DNA of 64,000 nt from Paratrimastix pyriformis (lineage: Eukaryota; Preaxostyla; Paratrimastigidae). The position numbers and the translations under genes are program-made. The notes beneath the pieces are model-generated. The model had not been told where the DNA came from. It made no database searches and was given only the letters and a program-made list of their open reading frames with translations. Location of the stretch: positions 1 to 64,000 of the forward strand of contig JAPMOS010000016.1 of the NCBI GenBank assembly GCA_027972325.1. The letters are read 5' to 3'. Below, one piece after another: positions 34,020 to 45,600 of the stretch (position 1 is the first letter of the stretch; each line of letters starts with the position of its first letter).

Positions 34020-34545
34020 ATGCCTTTCAAAAATATTCCGGTTGTTTTCACCGCAAATGTCCTCACCCTCGCGTTGTCTGACTGGATCCTCCCAATTTTC
34101 AACCGTGATCGAATGATTTTCTAGGATTGGGCAAATTCCACACTTTTTGTCCTTCCTTCTTGCCTTTATCGCATATGCTGCTGGTGGCCTTTCAGAAAAG
34201 TTGAACACATGTGTCCTCTGGATTGGGCTTGTTTCACTCCTTTCAATACTTTACGGGATCCTGTCGTCGTTCCTCTGCTCCCCCACCCACCATCTGACGG
34301 GTGAAAAGAAGTCGCACCGTCATCGGGCCAGCGAATGGTTTTCTTGGCTGGTCAGTTCGACCCTCCTGGGTCTTGGAATCGCGTCCCTCCTCTTGCTCGA
34401 GGGAACGAAGGTCTGCCGGGTTCCCAAGCGCCTGACCACCACACACAATCCTAGTACTGGGGAACAGCGGCTGTGGCTGGGATTTTCTCAGTGATCTCCT
34501 TCCCATGGCACATGTTCATCTCATTCGCAGGCAATTTTTGTTTGA
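34020..34545 (+). CDS. Small four-TM membrane protein, hypothetical
   Basis: Joining exons 34020-34075, 34125-34410, 34455-34490 and 34531-34545 gives a protein of about 130 residues with four hydrophobic helices (around IPVVFTANVLTLAL, FLSFLLAFIAYAAGGL, VLWIGLVSLLSILYGIL and WFSWLVSSTLLGLGIASLLLL). A short His/Lys/Arg loop lies between helices 3 and 4. Introns of 49, 44 and 40 nt start GTCTGA, GTCTGC and GTGATC and end TAG, TAG and CAG. The last intron is the weakest because its donor is not of the local type. The protein family is not recognised. The ATG immediately follows an acceptor-like TTTTGCAG, so the true start may lie upstream. Confidence 0.6.
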
Positions 34546-34821
34546 GTCTGCCATCAGAGAGTGGGAATGACCTCAAACACTGTGCTTCCACCCGTTTTAG
34601 ATCGTTGGGCCACTCGACGTCGAGAGTCTTTTCAAGCAGTCATCTAACGGCATCTGGACCCGTGTCTGTTTCTTTGTCTCAAAAGAGCGAATCGCCGAAG
34701 CCTTTGCGGAACACCAGACACCCCCTCAATAAATCGTCAATCAAGACCTCAGAGACCGGGTCCGGCGCCTTGGGGAAGCCAAACGAACCCGGGGTGAGGA
34801 CGACAGAAAGTGAAAGTCGAC
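34546..34821. other. Convergent spacer, no gene seen
   Basis: These 276 bp lie between the four-TM gene and the stop of the PB1-ARM gene. A plus-strand frame stays open through it but has no match and runs antisense into the next gene. Confidence 0.45.
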
Positions 34822-37800
34822 TCACTCGAGGAAGTCGAGTGCCCTCCGGGCCATGGCAGCCACGTCGCTGTCCGCCAGCCGGCCGACGACCCGTTCCAGG
34901 TGGGGTCGCACCCCGGCAGCCGTCAGGACGTCCGCCTGGGAGGGAACCAGGGCGGCGATGGTCAGCACGAGCGGGCAGGCGACCCGGTCGGGCAACTCGG
35001 AGACCCGCCGGAGGAGCTTCACCAGGGGGGCGATCACCCCGGCACGCACGAGGGCCTCCACGTGGTCAGGGCACAGGGCCAGGTTGCCGATGGCCCCCAG
35101 GATAGCCACGAGGGGATCGTCGGCCTCGGCCGAGGTGGGGGCGCGGGCCGGATTGGCGGTGGACAGGAGGGCAACCAGGGGCCCGGCCGCCCCGGCCCGC
35201 CAGAAGGCGGCCGCGTTCTCGGGATCATCGGACAGATTGACGACGGCCAACAGGAGCGGGTGGGTGGCGGTCGAGACGGCACGGATGCCCTCGAGGTTGG
35301 TGGCGAGGAGGGCCGCCAGGGGCGGAATCACACCCGCCCGCCCAAAGGCGGCGGCGTTCTCCTCCAAGCGGGCCAGGTGGGCCACGGCCAGCAGGAGCGG
35401 GCTCGCCATGGCGGGGTTGGCGGCGACGGCGGCGGAGTTGGCGACAAGCAGGGCGGCCAGCGGGGCGACCACCCCGGCCCGCCAGAAGGCCTCCGAGCAG
35501 GTGGCGTCGCGGGCCAGGTGGGCGATGGCCCACAGCAGCATGGGGGCGTGCGACGAGTGGGCCGTGGTGAGGAGGCTCACCAGGGGGCCGATCGCCCCAG
35601 CACGCAGGAACCCGTCCGGGGCCGGGAGCGCCAGGCTGGCGAGGGCCACCAGGAGCGAGCGGGCCACGGGGTGGTCGGTCCGGAAGATGGCCGGGTTGGC
35701 GACCAGGATGCCCGCCAGCGGTGCCACCGCCCCGGCGCCCGCAAAGGCCACCGACTTGGTGGGGTCCTCCTTGAGCAGGGTGGCGATGACCGCCAGGAGG
35801 GCGTCGGCCAGGGCGGGGTTGCTGGTGACGATGCCGGGCGGGACGGCCGCTAGGAAGGCCGCCAGGGGGGCCGCCACCCCGGCCCGGAGGAAGGCGGCCG
35901 CGTTGGCGGGGTCATCGGCCAGGTTGGCGGTGGCCGTGAGGAGCGCCTCGGCCGTGGCCGGGTCGGCGGTGATCAGGGTGGGGTTGGCCGCAAGCAGGGC
36001 AGCCAGCGGGGCCACGACGCCGGCCCGCCCGAAGGAGGCTGCACAGGCGGCGTCGTGGGCGATGTTGGTGATGGCCGTGAGGAGCGGCTGGGCCAGGGCG
36101 GGCTCACGGGCGAGGGCCGGCTTGGCGGCCAGGCAGGCGACCAGGGGCGGGATGGCCCCGGAGAGCCCGAGAAAGCTCGCGTTGGCGGGGTCCCGGGCCA
36201 GGTGGGCGAGGGCCGAGAGCAGCGCCTGCGTCACCTCGGGACCCGGGCCCGGGGTGGCCGTCAGGTTGGCCACCAGGGGGCAGAGCGCCCCCTTCTGCCG
36301 AAAGGCGGCCGCGTTGGCCGGGTCGCAGGCCAGCGAGGCGACGGCGCCGAAGAGCTGGCTGGCCACCGTGGGCTCGGCCAAGAGGGCGGCGGGGTCGGCG
36401 GTGAGGAGGCCCGCCAGGGGGGCGACCGCCCCGGTCATCCCAAAGGCGGCCGCGTTCTCGGGGGCCCCGGCGGCCAGGCGGGCGATGGTCCCGAGGAGCG
36501 GCCGGGCCAGGGGCGGGGTTTCCAGGAGGTAGCTGATGGGGATGGTGTTCAGGAGGTCCGACAGGGGGCCAATCACCAAGGCCCGCCCAAAGGCAACCGC
36601 GTTCTCGGGGACCGCGGCCAGGGCGGCCATGGCATCGAGGAGCGCCTCGAACACGCTGCGCCTTTCGAAGAGGGCCGTGTCGTCGATGAGCAGGGAGGCC
36701 AGGGGGGCCACTGCCCCGGCCCGCCCCATGGCGGCCGCGGTCTCCGGGCTGCGGGCCACGGAGCCGATGGTCTGCAGGAGGGTCTCGAGCAGGTCGGGGT
36801 GGCCGTTGATGGCCGGGCGGCTGGCGACGAGGAGGCCCACCAGGGTGGCCGCCACCCCGGCCCGCCCCATGGCGGCCAGGCTGTCCGGGTCGTGGGCCAT
36901 GTTGTCGATGGCCACCAGCAGCCCCTCGGCCAGGCGTGGCTGGCCCATGAGCAGGCTGGGCGTGGCGGCGCCCAGGAGGCCCATCAGGGGGCCGACCACC
37001 CCGGCCCGCCCCAAGGCCGCCGCGTGGTCGAGGGGCTGGGCCAGCTGGGCCAGGGCCCTGAGGATGGCATGGACCAGGTCGGGGCTGGCGGCCATCAGGG
37101 CCGGCTTGGTGGCGGCCATCAGGGCGGCCATGGGGGCGAGCGCCCCAGCCCGCAGAAAGGCCGCCGCGTTCTCGGGCGGGGTGGCCATGGCGGCGATGGC
37201 CAGCAGGAGGATTTGGGCCAGTGCGGGGTTGCGGAGACTGGAGTTGGCGGCGAGGATGGCCACCAGGGGCGGGACCATCCCGGCCTGCCCGAAGGCCTCC
37301 GCGCACTCGGCGTCCTGGGCCAGGTTGGCGATGGCCACCAGGATGCGCTGGCCCAGCTCGGGCTGGGCGGCGATGGCGCCGGGCGGGATGGCGGTCAGGA
37401 GGGCCGCCAGGGGCGGGGCCACCCCGGCATGGGCCAGCATGGCGGCGTTCTCGGGCTGGCAGGCCACCATGGCCAGGCTGTCGAGGATCTCCCGGACCCG
37501 GGCGGGGCGCTTCGTGGCGAGGGTTCGGTCGGAGAGCTGCGCGACAAGATCCGCCAGGACCTTGGCCCGCTCCCGGAGGGTGGCCGGGGTGACCGGGCGG
37601 AGCAGCTCATCGATGGGCTGCGGGACAGGGAGCACAGCGGTTGGCACGGGGCAGCGAGTGGGGGGGGGGGGGGGGGGGGGTGCGGCCAGTGGGTGGGTCT
37701 CGCCCCCAACAGACCCCATCGGAGATCCGCCCCAGGGCGGCAGACATGCACTTGCGAAAATCCGCGGCGGCGGCGGCGGTCTCATTGACCAGGTGGGGGG

Positions 37801-38037
37801 AAGGGGCCCGTGGGCGTTGGCGTTGGCGTTGGCGCGGGCGGCTGCCTGCGGGAGCTGGAGGAACACGAGGAACACGAGGAACACGAGGAACACGAGGAAC
37901 ACGAGAACACGAGGAACACGAGGCGCAAAACCGGAGATGGAGGAACGCCGAGGGCTGCGTCCGCCCGCCAGCCCGCCAGCCCGCCAGCCCGCCAGCCCGC
38001 CAGCCCGCCAGCCCGCCAGCCCGCCAGCCCGCCCAGA

Positions 38038-38068
<31 letters not shown>

Positions 38069-39544
38069 ACGAACGACCCCATCCCTATAGGGAAGGGTAC
38101 CCTCACCCCCCCTCCGCCCGCCCTCAGGACGAACCAGCGGTTGCAGGTGCAGGCGCAGGCGCAGCTGGAGCCGCCGCTGGAACCGAAGATGCGGGGGCCG
38201 ATGCGGGAGCCGAGGCGGGGGCAGGGGCGGCCCCCTCGGCCTGGTGGGGCAATCCCTTCTGCTTGTGCTTCTTGGGCTTCTTCTTGGGCTCGGCCTTGGG
38301 GGCGGCCAGGGGACGCAGGGGCACCCGAAGCACGACCGGCTGGGCCATGCTGGCTATCAGCAGGGCATGCAGGGCCGAGTCGCTGTCCACCAGGCCTGCA
38401 GAGGGGCGGGGACAGCGAGGGGTGAGGCGTGCGTGCGCACGAATCGGCTCGGCCATTGCGCTCGCTCCGCACCGACGCCCAGCACAATGGCGGTTGAGCT
38501 TGCTCGCAGAGGCACCCGTTTGTTCCCAGTGGATGCAGGCCTCGCGGCACCGGCGGCAGCAGACCGATGACACCCTTGCCGGAGGGGGCCTCGATGGCGG
38601 GCGGCCCGCTGAGGGCGAGCCCCCCGAACTGGTCGGCCAGCAGCCTCACGAACCCCCTCAGGGGCATCGAGACGGCCTGCTCGGGGGGGATCTCCAGCGT
38701 CCTGCGGCCATGCCCGACCGCCTCCAGGTGCATCTTGCACATGGGCAGGCCCGGCAGCGACTCGAGGGTCACCAGCCCGCTCCCGACGAGAGGCTCGCCG
38801 GGGGCGGGGGCGGGGGCGGGGGCGGGGGCGGGGGCGGGGGTGGACGGGACAGGGGGGGCGGCGGCCTTATCGAGGGGGGCAGCGACCATGCCGCGGGGGG
38901 CGTTGTCGTGGGAGGGGGCTTTGCCATTCGAGGGTTGTTCGGGGGTGGGAGTGGCCTTCGCGGCCGTTGGGACCGGGACCGGGACCGGGTGGGAGTTGGT
39001 GGGTGGAGGGGGACCAGCGGCCGCCTGTTGCGGGTCGTCATTGCTGGGGATCGGTGGGGCTATCTGGTCAGTTCGATCCGTCGCCCCAGGGGAGGAGGCG
39101 ACATTCTGGGGGACCGCCACGGTGGGCGGGGATGATTCTGATGGGGTTCCTGCCGGGACCGTTGGGGCTGTCGTGGAAGGAGCCGCCGTCGTCGTTGCCT
39201 ATCGGAGAAGAAGGAGGGCGTCACGCATCGTACCCAGCGCCGCAGACCGCCGAAGAAAGAGTGATCTTCAAGGGAGGTAGAGGGCTTTCCAACAGATAGC
39301 CCTCCAGCGAGGAGTCAGTGACAATGGCTAGAGAGGCATGAAAAACCCCACATCAAATAACCTGGTGGGACGGACCAAATGTCTCCCCTTCGCTCAGATA
39401 GGAGATTTCAAGGAGGGTCTCGGGGGAAAACTCGCGCGCGATCAAAGATTTCAGAGCCTCAAACCCGGCATTCTTGCAAAACGGGACTTTTCTTTTTCTC
39501 GTGCCCTCCGCTGCAAGGACCAGCATGACCTTCTCCGTCCCCAT
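34822..39544 (-). CDS. Large armadillo-repeat protein with two N-terminal PB1-like domains
   Basis: The first exons encode a PB1-like fold: FCKNAGFEALKSLIAREF, then ISYLSEGETFAIVTDSSLEGYL. A Pro/Thr/Ala linker follows. A second PB1-like unit then runs from MHLEAVGHGRRTLEIPPEQ to GLVDSDSALHALLIASM. After an Ala/Pro/Lys-rich segment, one exon of 2,796 nt (37617-34822) encodes about twenty tandem ARM-type repeats of 40-50 residues. Their pattern is PENAAAFGRAGAVAPLAALL then P-LA-LLLAIANLA. Proposed exons (descending): 39544-39376, 39327-39248, 39198-38565, 38395-38135, about 37787-37715, and 37617-34822; the fifth is tentative. The 37.6-38.1 kb introns hold GAACACGAG and CCCGCCAG repeats and two poly-C/G tracts. 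A scaffold or signalling role is inference from the domains; no orthologue is known to me. Confidence 0.85.
37858..38068 (-). repeat. GAACACGAG and CCCGCCAG repeats plus homopolymer in a PB1-ARM intron
   Basis: On the plus strand GAACACGAG units run 37858-37922, CCCGCCAG units run 37968-38035, and a poly-C run follows at about 38041-38068. All are inside the intron between exons 4 and 5. Confidence 0.85.
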
Positions 39545-39624
39545 CAGCCGAGATCTTCTCGCCTGCAGACGGGCAGTCCAACCGGGGATCTAGCGAGTAT
39601 CTTTGACGTTCTCTGTCTCACTTG

Positions 39625-42600
39625 AGCGAGTCCCCCGAGCCCACTGTCTCTCGAAAAAGCCTTCAGTATCCTAAACCAGACCCCGAGTCAAGAGTCAGCC
39701 CAGGTTCTCCCAAAGAAGGACCGCATCGCAGCATGCAACTACATCAAGACCCAAATTCTCTTGCCGACGGTCCGAAATTCGGAAGCGTATCCGCTCTTTC
39801 TTGCGGGAGCTGTTGCGTCTTTATTACAAGCCCAAGCGGATTATGATGCGACTGTCCGAATGGCCGCCGAAGAGTCCATTCAAGCCCTTCTCCATGGCAT
39901 CTCGCGTTTGCACCAGCTCAACCTCTGGCAGCTCTTCTTTCGTGCCGCACAAGCACATAAGCACCCTCGGTCACGGGCTGTTGCCCTGCGACATTTCACC
40001 CAGTGCATCCCCTGGGTGACCCCCTGGAAGCTGCGAGCCCTGGCGGTGCGGCTGGTGCAGATGGCCCGGGTTGCGCTCGACACGGCGGCCCTTCCCAACC
40101 AAGCCATCTCGGCCGGGCCCACGTACATGCGCAACGTGCTGCCGGATGTCTGCTCCTCCCTCCCCCAGCCGCCCTTTGCTCACCCCCCCCCCCCCCCATC
40201 TCCCCATCCCCCCTTGCGGCTGGCGCCCCTTGCGGCTGGCGCCCCTGGCGGCAGGTGATGCCGTCTTTGCTGCGGGTCATCAGCGGGTCGATGCAGGCGC
40301 ACGAGTGCTACACTTTGGTGGACTGCTGTGTGCGGTACCTGCCCATCACGGGCAACGACCCCCTGCGGCGGTGCCTGGGCGGGGTGGTGAGCAGCCTGTG
40401 TCGGCTGGGCCACTTCTCGACCATCCCCTACGCCCTGGGGGCCATCCACACCAAGGTCCGCCCAGGGTCCGCCCCGGGTTCCCTCCGCCCCTGCCCGCCT
40501 CAGTGGTTGTTGTATGCTGTGGTGCCCCGCGCACCCGGCGGTAAAGCTTTCCCGGTGCGATTGCCGGGTGCAGTCAGCCCCGCCGTAACACGGGTTTCAC
40601 ACACCCGCACCCGCAGCTGGCCCAGGTGCCGGCCTGCCTGCCCGATGTCCTCGAGTGGGACGCGGCCATCCTGGGGGCCGTGGGGGACCTGCTGCCTGCC
40701 TGGGGGAGCCCCGTCATCCGGGCCCAGGACATGTCCGACCTGACCGCCGCCTGCTGCGCGGCCCTGGCCCTGAGCCCGGCCGACGAGCACAACACCCTCA
40801 TCGCCGGGCTGGAGCTCTGCATGCGGCTGCTCTCCGACCCGCACGCCTACGGGCGGGTGGCCGCGGCCGTGGGCCCGCTGCTGCTGACGAAGGGGCTGCT
40901 GGGCTGCCCCCGGGTGGACGTCCGCTCGAACGTCTTCCGCTGCCTGGGCCTCCTGCTGGTCGGCACCCACTGGACCCAGTGGCGCCACTGGGAGGCCGCC
41001 GGCGGGGGCTGTCTTGTGGAGGCCGTCCTGGAGGCGGGCCGGCCCGGCCCCGCGGCGGACCCGCTACTGGTGGGCACGGCGGCCATGCTGGCGGGGCTGC
41101 TCTTCGCCGGCCTGGCCCCCAACCTGGTCGCCACCCCGCCGATGCGGCCGCCCTGGCCGAGGCCGCCGTCCCGGGGACCCCCATCAGGCAGGCCGCCCAG
41201 GGCGACGAGGGGGAGGAGGAGGCCCCGCCCGCGACCCCCGCCGTGGAGGACGCCGCCGGGGAGGCCCAGAGCGACGACGCCGCGGCTGCCCTGGTGGCGG
41301 CCTGCCCCGTCCAGGCGACCCCAACCCGGAGCAGCACGCCCAGCCTCTCCGAGCACGGCCTGGAGGAGGCCGACGACACGGCCTCGCTGGGGCCCTCCGA
41401 CGCTGAGCCCGAGGGGGCCCTCGAGGGGGGCCGGCCAGGGGTGATGATGAGCCCCTCGGCGGCCCTGCTGCCCCCCGCCTCGGGCGGGGCCACCCCCAGC
41501 CGGCCACCCGACCTGGTGGACGAGGGGCTGACCTCGCCCCTGGTGGTGGTGGGCCTGGGGCCGGGCTCCTCCGAGCCGGAGCCCCCGCCCGCCGAGGGCC
41601 GCGCCACGCCCCCGCCCGCTCCCTCCGGGCCCCTCGGGATCTGTCAGACCCCCGAGGCCGCCCTCCCGGTCGCCCGGGTGGCGACGCCCACCCGGACTCC
41701 GCCACCCCCGGCCAGCACCCCCGCCAGCCGGATGGGCCATGCCGCATCCCCCCCGGCCACGCCCTCGACGCCCGGCCCCGAGGCCATGCTGGCGGGGGCC
41801 GCCGGGGGCCTGTCGCTGTCCCCGGTGGGGCAGCTGGCGGCCTTGCTGCGCCTCATCCGGGCCGCCCTGGCCAACGCCTCCTCGCGGACCCTCTCCCTGG
41901 CCCTGGGCGGCGCCCAGCTGGCCATCCAGGCATGGGCGGCCTTCGGGGCGCCCTGCGGGGACGACCAGGCCCACCCCGAGCCGGTCCGCCACTCGCCTCG
42001 CCACGGGCGCCGCCCCTCGCATCGCCTGCCCGTCGCCCGGCTGCTCACACAATGAATGGGGTTGGCTCATGGGGGGCCGGCTCATGGGGGGCTGGCGGCA
42101 GAACTCGTGGCGGGTCGCCATGGCGGCCCTCTTCACGGACGAGGCCCTGGGGCTGTGCGGGGCCCTGGCGGACACGCTGCACCACGGCTATTGGCAGTCC
42201 CGCTGCGAGGCCCTCCGCGCCCTGCCCGCGGTGCCCTTCCGCCTGCTGGCCCTGCTCCCCGGGCCCCACCGCGCCCACGGTCCGCCCCACAGGGCCCTTC
42301 GTCTTTCCGCCTGGTGCCTCCCCGTCCGCGATGATGCTCACCACTGCCTGTGGCCGCCGGCCGTCCAGGGGGCTGCGTGGGCCCGCATCCGCTGCAGCAC
42401 CGGGTGCTGAGCCAGGTGCTGCGGCTGGCGCTGTGCGATCCGGACCCGCGCGTCCTCGAGTGCGCCGCCCACACGGTGCCCGTGCTGCTGGCCCAGTGCT
42501 GGTGGCTGGGCATCGCCCCGGCCGCCGTGCAGGCGACCCTGTCCGTGCAGGGCCTCCTGGCCCCCGCCCCCACACACCGCGAGGGGCCCGTGGGGCTGCC

Positions 42601-45600
42601 CGACCCGGGGGCGGGGGGTCTGGGGGCCGACCCGGGGGCCGTCCTGGGCCGCCTGATGCGCCTCGGGGCCGGCTGCTCGGGCTGCGCGGCCGGGCTGGCC
42701 AGCCACGCCCTGGCCGGCTGGGCCCTCGAGCAGGCCATGCCCACGGTGGCGCCCCTCCTCGCCACCCGCCTCCTCAGGTCAGCGGCCACCACCACCCCCG
42801 CACCCCGCACCCCCGCACCCCGCACCATCCATGTTGATCATGGGCTTTTGATCCCCTTGGCCGCCGCACCCTCCGCAGCACGGGCCTGCACACGGGCGGG
42901 ACGGGGCCGCAGCAGCCGGCCCTGATCGCCCTGCGGGGGCTGGTCAAGCAGGCCGGGCCGGCCATGGGGCCTCACCTGCTCGACCTGGGGCTGGCCCTGC
43001 TCTCGGCCGCGCGGGGGGGCACCTTCGGCCCGTCCAGCGAGGCCCACACGATGGCCCTCGACACGGTGGCCACCATCCTCGCCGTCCGCCCGCCACAGCA
43101 TCCCATCCCTCCCAACGCCCCTTCGCCACGACATCCCCCGCCCCCATCCCCGCCCCCATCCCCGCCCCCATCCCCGCCCCCATCCCCGCCCCCATCCCCG
43201 CCCCCATCCCCGCCCCCATCCCCGAGCTCATCCCCGAGCTCATCCCCGAGCTGACCCAGACTGACCCGGAGCCATCCCTGGGTGGGGAATCTTTGCGGTC
43301 TTCATGCGGGCAGCACATGCCCACGGGTGGCCTGCCCCACGGCGCGCCCAGCACCAGCATGCGGCCCACAGTGGCGGCCACGGGCAGCCCCAGCCCGGCC
43401 AGCTTCCTGGTGCAGGCGCGCGCCTACGCGGTGGAGTGCCTCTCGGTGGCCCACCTGGCCCTGCACGGGCTGGCGGGCGGCGGGCAGCCCCTGGCCGGGT
43501 CGCCCGGCGGGCTGCTTCTGGGGGTGGGGATCGAGGGCGCCGGTCTCCCGGCCGGGCTGCTGGGGGACCGCTCCCAGCCCAGCGGCAGCCTGGTCGCATC
43601 GGCCGCGGCCGCCATCGCCGGTCCGCCCACGCCGCCCTCGCCCCTTGCAGTGCCCAAGGCGGGACCCGATGTTGGCAGGCATTCCTTCCTTCCCCGACCC
43701 GACCGGTTCTTCATGCGCCATCATCATCATCATCATCATCATCATCCCGCCCGGCCCGTGGCGGCCCTCCCTCCCTCTGGCAGCGGCTGCGGGGGCCCTT
43801 GTGGACAAGTCTGCGGCCCTGATGGAGACCCTGCCGGCCTTCTTCCAGCCCCTCCTGCAGGCCATCCAGGTCCGCCCAACCCAGACGCTCACAGCACCCC
43901 CGCCGCCCTGCTGCCACGCACCCCGCGGGGCTCATCAGACCGTGGGGCCGCTGGGGTGGGCATGCAGGCTGCGGGGCACCGGGAGCGGGACCTGGTGGCG
44001 CGGAACATGTGCGACCTGGGGCTGCGCGTGCTCGAGGGCATCCTCCGCACGGCCCCCATCGACCTGCTCCTCCGCTGGGACGACAGCATCAGGTCCGCCC
44101 GGCTCGCGCCTCGTGCCCCCCCACCGCCCCATCCCGCCACCACCCGCCACTGCCCTCCGCCACTGCCATCCATCGCCCTCCGCCATCATACGCCGCCATC
44201 CGCGGCCATCCGCCCCACCGCCACCCATTGACCTCCATCATCCATCACCCTCCACCATCCATCGCCTCCCCGGTTCACTGGGCTGTGCCACCATGCCCGG
44301 CTCCGCCTCCCTGGTGGTGTCTCACCGAGCGCCTGTGCCGGGTCGTCTCCCCCCGGCCGTGCGGGTGGGGGGCGGGCCAGGATTGCCGCCGAGGCGAGCC
44401 TGCCCTACGCGCCCCTGAGCGGGCTGCTGTGCTTCGAGGGCCTCATGTCCCGCCTGCTGCCCCTCGCCCACGCGGCCGCCCTGCCGTCCGCAGGCCCCAG
44501 CAAGCCGGGCGCCGCCGGGGGGCCTGCCGGAGCGGCCGGGACCCAGCTGGATGACCTCCGGGCAGGGCCCCCGGGACGTCTGTCGCCCCAGTCGGCCCAC
44601 CAAGCGAGGGCCGGCCCAGGGTTGGCCTTCGGGGTGGCCTTGGAGGCCTCCCGGCGCGGCGAGGTGCCCGTCCAGCACCGAGCCATGGCGGGGCTGGGCG
44701 CCCGGCCCCTGGGCGAGGGTGAGGGCGAGAGCGCTGGCTGGGAGGAGCCCACGAGTGCCCTTGCCGACCTGATGCCTTGGTCTGCCCCGGGCCGGCCCGG
44801 GCTGCCTGGTCGCCCCTCGGCACTTCTCCAACCCCCATGGCCGTCACCCCAACCCGTCCTTCTCCTGCCCTGCCTCCCGTCCCTCCAGGCTGCCCCCGTG
44901 GCTCCGCGCGCTGCCCCGCCTGGCGCCCGCCATCCACAGTGCGGCTGCGGCGCCTGTCCTCGCGACGGCCCAGCAGCCGGGCGGTGGTGCCGGGACCGCG
45001 GGGCTCCGCTTCCCGCCGGCCACATCGTCGCCGCCCCTGCGGCCCGCCCAGATGCCACACTTCGTCAGCCAGCGGGCCGGCTTCGGGGGCCTCTTCTTCC
45101 TGGGCGGCCCGACCATCGTGCCGCCGGCCATCAGCCCCACCGCCCCCCAGGTCCCCGCCCCCAAGGGGCCTGAGGTGGCCACAGGGGCCGCCGCCACGGG
45201 GACCGAGGCGGTCAGCTGTCCCTACACCATGGACAAGGTCCCCTTCCCCCGTAAATCTCTGGCCGCTGGTCACCACCAGGCGCTGATGGCACGGTGATGT
45301 GTGGATTGGTGGCATCACGTGGACGCTCGGGCTCACGTCATTTTGTGGGGTGGCGGACGGCCCGGGGCCACGGGTCGGTGGGGGGCGCAGTTGCGGCAGC
45401 TTGCCGAGCGGCTGGTGGCCAACGCGGTTCGGGTCTTCGACGGGGCCCACCCGGGGCTGCACGACGACCTGCGCGCGGCCGCCCTGGGCATTTTCGCCCA
45501 CTGGCTCTGGTGGTTCGGGGCCCAGGCCCTGGCCGAGCCCGACGAGGGCCCCCAGGCCAGCCCGCCGGGCAGCGAGAAGGAGGCCAAGGGCCGCGAGCGG

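Noticed and set aside
34853-36532. Long plus-strand frames opposite the ARM-repeat exon
   Set aside because: They are repetitive shadows of the ARM array in antisense, with no domain.
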